Program-made: the position numbers and the translations under genes
The notes under the pieces: generated by a model
Told to the model about the DNA's origin: nothing
What the model saw: only the letters and a program-made list of their open reading frames with translations
Databases searched by the model: none
Shown here: piece after piece, positions 55,701 through 64,000 of the stretch
How positions within the stretch are numbered: the first letter of the stretch is position 1
How the letters are laid out: every line of letters begins with the position of its first letter
Assembly (NCBI GenBank): GCA_019279435.1
Contig: JAAALK010000079.1
Span: 63,002,330-63,066,329 of the forward strand
From: Zizania palustris
Lineage: Eukaryota; Streptophyta; Magnoliopsida; Poales; Poaceae
Direction: 5' to 3'
Length of the DNA stretch: 64,000 bases

Positions 55701-56965
55701 CAGCGAGGCGTGGCGACGGCCGGAGCAACGGCGTGGCGCCGGGGGCGGGGCGCTCGGTGGATACAGCGGCGATGCACCCTAGAACGCAGGCGCACGCGGA
55801 GGGAGGCGCGGCGCAGGTGCAGCGGACCGGCCTGGGGAGAAATCTTCGGAAAAAAGAATGGAGAGAGGAGGCGTGGATGGAGGAAGAAGAAGGAGAGGGG
55901 AGAGAAAGAGGTGGTTGCGGGATGAAAGGAGGAAGAAGAACAGGAGGTGGGTGCGCATGCAGCGAAAAAAAAAGGGGAGATGCGCAGCCAGAAAGGAAAA
56001 GTGGGAGAGAGAAAAGGAAAAGAAAAAGGAAGAAAGAGAAAGAGAGAAAAAAAATTGAATATATATATATATATAGAAAAAATATTTTCTGAATATTTAA
56101 ATTTAGACTTTTAAGAAAGAGTGAAAAGTTTTTGAAAAGGTTCAAAGTTAAAATAAATTCATAAATTTTGGTTTTCAAGGAAATAACGCGGGAATATTTT
56201 GACGAATAAACGACAATTTAGAAAATAAATAAATTATGTATCCGCGTCGAAATTAGAAATTTCGAACCTGAACACAAAACTAAGGTTTTGAATTTATTTT
56301 CGGGAATTCAAAATATAAAATAATTTCAAAAATAGATTTTTCACGGAATTTAAACCGCGCAATTAAAAAGAAGATTTTAACTTCGCGAACGAAAATAAAA
56401 GATTGATTCCTCCAGAATTACGACGGAAAAAGAGAGATGGTCGTGGATGAAGATTTCAAACTCGACCGGAAAGAAATAGGAATTTAATTTATTTTCAATT
56501 TAAATTTATTTATTAAATTATTATGAGTTACTATTCTAATTGCAAAATCCTTAATAAAAACTTAAATTGATTTGAGGCGCAAGAAATTTACTAGAAATTC
56601 CTTTAGCCAAATTTTATTTGGTTTTATATTATTTTTAATTGAAATGATTTATTATATATTTTATTCACACAACATTATTGTTGAACATATTTTATTATTT
56701 AACGTTAGAGTTTTGCGATGAAATAATATTGATTATATCTTTATTAATTCCTTTGCACCAAAAATTCTAGAAAATTTTTGGGACGCAATTTAGAGCAAAG
56801 AGAATTTTAAGAAAAATACTCTCGCTACGATTTATTCTTAAACGAAAATTTTAAGCACGCATTTTATCTTCATTGTTTATCGCTTTTCACTGAATCATTT
56901 TCTTGAATTTCATTTATTAATTACTTTATTTTATTTTAACTCCTGACAAAAGTCAGGGCGTTACA
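52732..56965 (-). repeat. 3' LTR of the long-LTR retrotransposon (outer end truncated)
   Basis: Ends GGGCGTTACA at 56965 on plus. It lacks the TGTAACGCCC end at its left edge, where host-element sequence runs straight into AAGTCTACC. Contains a GC-rich block (about 55435-55830) and a purine-rich tract up to 56060. Confidence 0.92.
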
Positions 56966-57850
56966 AATCTAACCCCCTTAACAAGAATCTCGCCCCGAGA
57001 TTCGAAAAGGCTAGAAGTAGAAGGTTAAGGATAGGCTTCAACTTTCTTGGATTGCTTCCTCAACTGAAGGCTTTAAGACTGCATTTTCAGGATTGAGCTT
57101 GACTTCGTTAGGGCTTCCTTGACGACATTTTTTTGTTTCATGGTTGGAGTTGATCTTGCAAAACTACGACGAGAGGACTATGTTGAGTTGAAGCTTGAGG
57201 TAGATTATCTTCTTTAAATTGAGACCGAGGGGCAACGATACCATTTTGAACCATTGCACCACTTTGAACCTGAGCTTTTGACGACCTTTCCTATTTTGAA
57301 ACGGACATCTAATAGGTATATAGGGAAGAGGGAAATGAAAAATAGGACAGAGTAAGATCAGATCTATAGATTAGGACCTTAACCAGCTTTATTACTGATC
57401 TGATGTGTGTAGTGGTCAATTATTACAATTCAAGCAAACAACCCAGTATGGTTACATCACAAGAGGCGACATAAACCATACGCTGCACTCAAAACAAACA
57501 AATCGTTATGAAACTAACGATATCTAGGGACTTTCTACACTTCACGATCTTCATGAACGACACTGAGGGCTGCTTCTTGATACGACATCTTCAATCCATT
57601 CACCTTGGCTTTGACTGTGAAGAAGGGAGATCCTCTCCTGCCGAGTCCTTCAACATACTCGCGAGAATAGGTAAGAAACAGAATCGACGTCTAAAAACTT
57701 TTTTTTCACGAGTAGAAAATGAATGAGATGAAGTCAAGGTTACAAAGCAATAGAATGAATTTTCATAAATACTGATTTTTAGATTTTGCAAATAAGTCCT
57801 AAAGACGGTCTGTTTGGCTTCCTGCAATCAAGTCGGCTCTGATACCATTT
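56966..57850 (-). other. Internal region of the long-LTR retrotransposon (non-coding)
   Basis: 885 bp between the LTRs. Holds only the polypurine tract (56970-56985 region), the primer-binding site (57835-57847) and sequence without a protein I recognise. It would depend on another element for all enzymes. Confidence 0.85.
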
Positions 57851-60800
57851 TGTAACGCCCGAAGTCTACCGACATCGAGTTTCATTGAAATTCCGTAGAA
57901 AATCAACTTACCAAAATGTTCATCAAGCGACAACGTCTTACGACAAACAAAATATAGCTCAGAGGCTATTTTATTACACTGAAATAATAAAAAGGTCCTA
58001 GCGATGAACATCTTGCTCCACGGATCGCTCCTTGACTGGGACAGCTACTCCAGGCCTTCGTCTTCATAGGACTCAGCATCTAAAAAGTTTTAATCAACAA
58101 GGATGAGTACAAACGTACTCAACAAGCCACAGAAATGCAATTAATGAAGGCTAAATAACAAAGAAGCATATTCTAGGCTTGTTTGCATAAATGAGCAAGT
58201 TTAACGTTGTTTAAGCTTTAGTGAGCAAAATTTAAAACATGTATGTAAAATGCTGAAATAAATATGAACAATAACTTCCCACTACCTCGAGTTGCACACC
58301 TGTGCTAACTCGCTCTTTCAACCCATTTCATCATGTTCAATGCTTTCACATACAAATGCAGAAATAAATGCTAACTGCGGAGAACATCACTAGGCCGCCC
58401 GTAACCGTGGGCACGGCTTTTCGAAAAGTTTATACTCTGATCAGAGGTGTACTACTTTACCCACAAGGCACAAACCCGGTGTGCACCAGGATACCACCAC
58501 GATACCCTGACCAAGTTCATGCCAAAACCCGTCATATGAATTGACTCAGCAAGAGGACAACCACACCAGGTTTCGCCCACGCTCCACTGAGATCTCACCC
58601 GAAAATCATGGGTAGACCCCGATTGGCAGACGTAGACCCCCTTTCGTGCCTCGTCGGACCAAGCCACCACCTGGCACTCCCGGTTAAGTGAACTTGTCCC
58701 CTCCGCTCGGTGCATCAAGCTGAATCGACCCATACTTCGGATTAGGCCTTACCCATTAGACTTGTGGTCAGTAATGTTATGCTTCGCAACAGATCCCGCA
58801 GACCGGTCCTTATAGTGCCCCGGGTGCGACTAACCAATGTCCGAGCTTGCACCCGGAACCCACCATGCTCAATGCAACACCATTCTCCAAGATTTCAAGT
58901 AACACAACTCAGAATCACAATAAGATGAGATATAACAAAGATATAGAGACAATCCACCTGTCTAGTAATAAATATTAATTTTAACGCTAGCAAGTGTGCC
59001 TCTACTTTAGAGCACTAACTAATAAATATTATAAGGCGACAAGGAGAACGGGGTACAAAGCATGGCTTGGGTTTGCACAACAGGGATAGAACTAAATTTT
59101 AACTAAACATTTAAAAGTGTGTTCTAATGCATTTATTAGCCTATGGGTTTTAGCAATAATTAATAATAAAAATGGGTTCAACATGATCAACTATTTCCAC
59201 GGAAATGAATCTGTGACTTGCCTCTTGCGCTTTTGAAAAACCTTTTAACTCCTGACAAAGACTTCTGAGTCTTGCGCGACGTCCTTCGAAGCTTCAAGAA
59301 CACGAGGCTCTACACGGCACACAAAACAAAATAAACACTCTAAGAAAACAATTAAGCAATACAATGGACATTCTTATTAATTAGATTAAAGGATTAATTA
59401 AGAAGAGTGATGTAGTTTGAAAGAAGGATATATAGTGAAATAAAACTATCGATCTTGAGTTGAGACGTGGATAATAGAGTGAACTCGCAAAAGAGGGGAA
59501 GCGGCGTCCAACCAAGTTGAATGCCAACGAACAGTAAACAAGAGATCAAGAAAAAGAGAGGTGGTGAATGTCGATTCACGACAACTGTGACATTCGGAAC
59601 AAAACACGATGGAATGAAAGGAGTATTGCGTGTTCTAGGATTAGGAGGTTCCATTTTTCGAGGTCGGTTAGATGGAGAACAAATGAACAACATAGACCGG
59701 AATGAAGGGACGATAAATAAAGGTGGTGGCTCAACACTACTCGGAATGAATGGATAGCAAACTATGGTTGAGTCAACGAAATAGGTTAGAACCAATGAAC
59801 GAGGGTACATATTAGAATCAATGAATGACGACACATAGCAGAATAGAAATAACAATAATGAGCTATGGCGTTCAAAGGCACGTGACATACACACCAAGGT
59901 TAGATTAGAACAAGATCAATGCTTAACCGGTATGGCATCATTGTTGGGACAAATAAGATACCACAGCCAATGATTCAATTGAATAGAATAAGAATACAAA
60001 GTTTCAAGGGTAGTACTATCTAGCTCGAAATTGATGGATAACAAAAGAGTATGTCTAACTAGAATAGTAGACAAATCATGAAGACATAATAAATCAAGAT
60101 AAGCGAACGAGCTAGCAAGTTATAAAGAATGATATAACAACATGATAATGAACCGACCGGAATGAATGGATACGATATTTTCATTGATTATGGTAGGAAA
60201 GCATGGAACCAAGGTTGAATTTAACGATTGATAACAAGGTATATGATGATAGTCCTACAATACGATAATGGACCGATTAGGATAAATGTCACATAACACA
60301 GGATGGATCAATGGACATGGCAACGAAAAATTAATTAGACATAACAAAATAATGTCGAACCAAAAGAGTATAACATAATGGATTGAGATCAATAGACAGG
60401 GTAATAAGGTATATGGATCGACATGATAACAGATTGAAATCGACAATTGTCAAAGAGCTATATGAGGATAGATCAACAATTCTATGATGAACATATTGAG
60501 TCATAATAAATCTGCTAAAACTATTTAACAATCTGATAAGATTAAAATGGGAGAGAGGGATTCTCACCAAGGGGAAACACGATGGCAAGCAGAGGCGGAT
60601 CGGCGCGGCGACAGCCCGATGGTGAAGCGAGGAGGTGAGCGGCCGGGGTGGAGGTGCAGCGGACAGGGGCTGCAGTGCGTCGGCGCGGTGGAGACGGCGC
60701 TGGACGAGCGGTTGGCCGGAGATGGCAGGGACGACGCGAGGCTTGCGTGGCGCGGCGGAGGAAGAGGCACGACCGAAGAGGGTGGCGCACAACGACGACG

Positions 60801-62094
60801 GTGCGAGGAGGCGGGTAGGGGTGGCGAGGCAGCGAGGCGTGGCGACGGCCGGAGCAACGGCGTGGCGCCGGGGGCGGGGCGCTCGGTGGATACAGCGGCG
60901 ATGCACCCTAGAACGCAGGCGCACGCGGAGGGAGGCGCGGCGCAGGTGCAGCGGACCGGCCTGGGGAGAAATCTTCGGAAAAAAGAATGGAGAGAGGAGG
61001 CGTGGATGGAGGAAGAAGAAGGAGAGGGGAGAGAAAGAGGTGGTTGCGGGATGAAAGGAGGAAGAAGAACAGGAGGTGGGTGCGCATGCAGCGAAAAAAA
61101 AAGGGGAGATGCGCAGCCAGAAAGGAAAAGTGGGAGAGAGAAAAGGAAAAGAAAAAGGAAGAAAGAGAAAGAGAGAAAAAAATTGAATATATATATATAT
61201 ATAGAAAAAATATTTTCTGAATATTTAAATTTAGACTTTTAAGAAAGAGTGAAAAGTTTTTGAAAAGGTTCAAAGTTAAAATAAATTCATAAATTTTGGT
61301 TTTCAAGGAAATAACGCGGGAATATTTTGACGAATAAACGACAATTTAGAAAATAAATAAATTATGTATCCGCGTCGAAATTAGAAATTTCGAACCTGAA
61401 CACAAAACTAAGGTTTTGAATTTATTTTCGGGAATTCAAAATATAAAAATAATTTCAAAAATAGATTTTTCACGGAATTTAAACCGCGCAATTAAAAAGA
61501 AGATTTTAACTTCGCGAACGAAAATAAAAGATTGATTCCTCCAGAATTACGACGGAAAAAGAGAGATGGTCGTGGATGAAGATTTCAAACTCGACCGGAA
61601 AGAAATAGGAATTTAATTTATTTTCAATTTAAATTTATTTATTAAATTATTATGAGTTACTATTCTAATTGCAAAATCCTTAATAAAAACTTAAATTGAT
61701 TTGAGGCGCAAGAAATTTACTAGAAATTCCTTTAGCCAAATTTTATTTGGTTTTATATTATTTTTAATTGAAATGATTTATTATATATTTTATTCACACA
61801 ACATTATTGTTGAACATATTTTATTATTTAACGTTAGAGTTTTGCGATGAAATAATATTGATTATATCTTTATTAATTCCTTTGCACCAAAAATTCTAGA
61901 AAATTTTTGGGACGCAATTTAGAGCAAAGAGAATTTTAAGAAAAATACTCTCGCTACGATTTATTCTTAAACGAAAATTTTAAGCACGCATTTTATCTTC
62001 ATTGTTTATCGCTTTTCACTGAATCATTTTCTTGAATTTCATTTATTAATTACTTTATTTTATTTTAACTCCTGACAAAAGTCAGGGCGTTACA
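57851..62094 (-). repeat. 5' LTR of the long-LTR retrotransposon (complete)
   Basis: 4244 bp, with TG...CA ends extended to TGTAACGCCC...GGGCGTTACA. Open frames of up to 231 codons exist inside it on both strands and are repeated in the other LTR, but none resembles a known protein. Confidence 0.93.
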
Positions 62095-64000
62095 AAGAGC
62101 CATATAAGAATTACCCCAAAATTGATGTGACTTGCAGATATACCCCAAAATTGATAGAAAGGGTTGCAGATTTGCAACACTAACCATTTTCATTCTATTT
62201 TAATTCTTCTTCTTGTATTTCTATTCTGCTAATTCCCATTCTAGCCCTCGTTTGATTGCATGCCGAACACAAGCCAAGAGCCGACGTCGAGCACCTCTCC
62301 GCCCTCCCCCCCCCCCCCGAGACCTCCGGCGCCGGCGCCACGTGACCATCCGCCGGCCCCCCGAGCCCCTCCGCCGCCGGGCTCCTCCTCCGGCGATGAG
62401 GCCCTCGGCCACCGGCATCGCGCGGCTCTGCCAGCCTCGAAGCCTCTGTTCGACGCAGTGAGGGCAGAATGGGGATTCAATTTTTGAAAAATACAAAAAA
62501 TTATTAAATCCTGATTAAAATAGGTAGTGGGGCAAAACTACAACCCATTTTATCAACTTTGGTGTATATCTGCAAGTCCCGTTAACTTTAGGACAATTCT
62601 TCTATGACTCTTCAACTTTGGGGTATATGTGCAAACAGTACTTACTCAATTGTGCAGAAAAATCAAACACTGACAGAACCTCAACTAGATTTAAGAGCAT
62701 CTACTATAGAAAGCTTTAAAAAGTTATTAATAATAAATATGACTAAAATTATTTGGACAGAATAGGAAGAATTACTTTCTATCCTGTACTTCCCTGTTAT
62801 TTCATTATCGATGACACCATAATAGTAGAATAATATAAGCAAATCTGAATGTTCATAACGTCTAAAAGCTTGAACCAACAAAGCAGATTCTAACCTTTTG
62901 ATCGATATCAATGGCACTTGTGCAATCAGCCTTGGCTTGGCGGTAACTGAAAGCACCAAAGACAAACAATGAAGTAATTGATGCTCTGAAGAAATAAATC
63001 ACAGATGCAACTCATCAAGGAATACTCCTACTCGAGAGAAAAAGATGCCAGAGAGGTAGAACATACCTAGCTAGTTCTAGAAAAGCAGCAGCTCTGTTGC
63101 TGTAGTATGTGGCCACTTTACTGTTTAATTTGATTGCTTCAGTATAGAAATTTATTGCCTTTTGCATTGTTTCTCCTTAAATGCAATGTTACCCTGCCAA
63201 GGAACAAGCAATATAATACAAATCGATAATGGTGGCTTTGTTTTTTCATTTCAACAGCAGTATTAAAAAACAATTCCAACATAATTTGGCCATGAAAAAT
63301 AGGTTTAGAGTACTAAAAAAGGCTTGTACCAGTGAGTACACTGAAGTACCGATTTGTACATTACCATTAGCCAACATTGTTTCAGCATGTCAAATAGTAA
63401 GGTATAACACCTAAAAACTGAATCTCCTTAATGCATTATCATAAGACTTTTCTCCAAATAGTGAACTTCCATCAAAATGGCACGCATAAGTGCTTTGACG
63501 AAAAGTCTTGGCAGTGAATTTCTGAGCATATGTTAAAAAAAAGAAAGATATGCTACTAAATCACCATAAGAAGAAAGTAACTGACTTTCTCTTTAGCAGC
63601 TTCAGCAGCTTCTTCACTCATCACATGTTTACTTGAGACATTAGAATTCGCTAGCATTTCAACTTGCTCTTGGATGGTAGCATACATGGTTTGAATGGTA
63701 TCCAGCAAAAATTGATCACCACCATGCCTTGCAATGAAAGAAACTGAAATAGGACACTTGTCATGTGTACCCAGAGGAAGCGCCACCTGAAAAGGTTATC
63801 AGAATATTTACATTAGTTAAGATGTGGTAATGGCTTACCACAAAAGCAACTACATGTGCGATGAAGCTAAAGCAGGGTTATCATTGCAACTCATCATTCG
63901 TTAATCAAATTTATGTCCTCCCAAACATCCACCCATGTTCATACTCAGGCCAAATTCTAACCAGAGAGAGCTTGCCCCTCCAGAGTCAGCAGATATAGAG

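Larger units (their letters stand above)
52732..62094 (-). mobile_element. Non-autonomous LTR retrotransposon with 4.2-kb LTRs and a 0.9-kb core
   Basis: Direct repeats at about 52732-56965 and 57851-62094 (4244 bp) keep a constant 5129-bp offset. The right copy begins TGTAACGCCC and ends GGGCGTTACA, a perfect 10-bp inverted pair. The element reads on the minus strand: a primer-binding site TGGTATCAGAGCC (initiator tRNA-Met) lies three bases inside the right LTR, and a purine tract (AAGGGGGTTAGA) adjoins the left LTR. The 885-bp interior has no gag or pol. The LTRs look identical except for two single-A indels. The outermost dozen or so bases of the left LTR are missing, and no target duplication remains. 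It resembles a LARD, but the core is far shorter than usual for that class. Confidence 0.93.
52706..62640. mobile_element. Inverted-repeat element that hosts the long-LTR retrotransposon
   Basis: TTGCACATATACCCTAAAG at the left (about 52717) matches the inverted right end TTGCACATATACCCCAAAG (about 62617-62635). Pairing continues across the retrotransposon insertion: sequence from 62095 (AAGAGCCATATAAGAATTACC) matches the inverted right arm for about 90 bp. Without the insertion the element would be about 560 bp, with a GC-rich core at about 62275-62460 that may be a captured gene fragment. No clear target duplication was found, so the class (possibly Pack-type) is open and the outer ends are approximate. 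Confidence 0.65.
52362..63786 (-). pseudogene. OEP64/OM64-like amidase-TPR protein, 3' part, broken by two frameshifts
   Basis: Five minus-strand exons: 63586-63786, 63067-63193, 62895-62946, 52608-52685 and 52362-52444 (stop TAA at 52362-52364); earlier exons lie beyond the window. The first encodes the end of the amidase-like region (VALPLGTHDKCPISVSFIAR); the rest form the C-terminal TPR domain (YYSNRAAAFLELA, KADCTSAIDIDQK, DFSHALVLEPLNKTAG). This matches plant OEP64/OM64 outer-membrane proteins, whose TPR domain binds chaperones that deliver precursor proteins. Two lesions: one G lost near 63164-63166, leading to a TAA 14 codons into the exon; and an 8-bp tandem duplication (52660-52675) in the fourth exon. 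They do not compensate. The intron 52686-62894 is 10.2 kb because of nested transposons. One exon has the weak donor GTCAGT. A sequencing error could mimic the 1-nt loss but hardly the 8-bp duplication. Confidence 0.87.

Noticed and set aside
55202..56178. ORFs of 197-247 codons in the left LTR, repeated in the right LTR
   Set aside because: They overlap each other on both strands in a GC- or purine-rich stretch and lack known domains; identity between copies reflects the recent LTR duplication, not selection.
52732..62094. Large segmental tandem duplication
   Set aside because: Primer-binding site, polypurine tract and TGTAACGCCC/GGGCGTTACA ends show that the two copies are LTRs.
62700..62880. 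Decayed TPR exon after 62895 (VQAFRRYEHS reading)
   Set aside because: It would leave a 19-nt intron and matches the family poorly; the real next exon is clear at 52608-52685.

Overview
This window is nuclear DNA from a grass, almost certainly a rice relative (Oryza or another Oryzeae). The marker is an intact, intronless DELLA gene at 35699-37561. Its 620-residue product differs from the 625-residue rice SLR1 I know by small indels and scattered substitutions, so I would not call it Oryza sativa itself. Introns, AT-rich introns around GC-rich first exons, and dense insertions of small inverted-repeat elements all fit a cereal genome.

Layout. (1) 1-6817, minus strand: eleven exons of a multi-pass membrane protein of the TMEM185 / Fragile-X-F-associated family; its 3' end lies outside the window. 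Its introns hold a hAT-type and a Mutator-type small element with recognisable target duplications. (2) 10721-18846, plus strand: a plastid-targeted EamA (DMT) transporter. Its first intron is swollen from about 150 bp to 5.9 kb by an antisense Copia retrotransposon (11105-16882), which is itself broken by a nested hAT-type element (13381-14053). (3) 20008-27175: a very young Copia element with identical 241-bp LTRs, intact gag and pol, and an unusual extra proline/alanine-rich ORF between the primer-binding region and gag. (4) 27472-30482: three PIF/Harbinger-type (Tourist-like) elements in a row, each separated by a single shared TTA; the first carries a fragment of a Myb/SANT-like ORF1. (5) 35699-37561: SLR1, with a small inverted-repeat element a few hundred bp upstream of its start codon. 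(6) 37.6-52.3 kb: no gene seen. It holds several Tourist-like elements, a tandem MITE array, GGTACC-rich inverted repeats and a tiny SMART/TRIM-type retrotransposon. (7) 52362-63786 and beyond, minus strand: the 3' half of an OEP64/OM64-like amidase-TPR gene. It is broken by a 1-nt deletion and an 8-bp duplication. One intron holds an inverted-repeat element, into which a non-autonomous LTR retrotransposon (52732-62094) has inserted; that element has 4.24-kb LTRs around only 0.88 kb of internal sequence.

The genes are separate nuclear genes with separate functions (gibberellin signalling, plastid transport, a membrane protein, an outer-membrane receptor-like protein) and do not form a pathway. 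The main story of the window is nested transposition. Most boundaries could be set to the base because target-site duplications survive. Exon boundaries were derived by hand from reading frame, GT/AG sites and recalled family sequence, and need transcript support.
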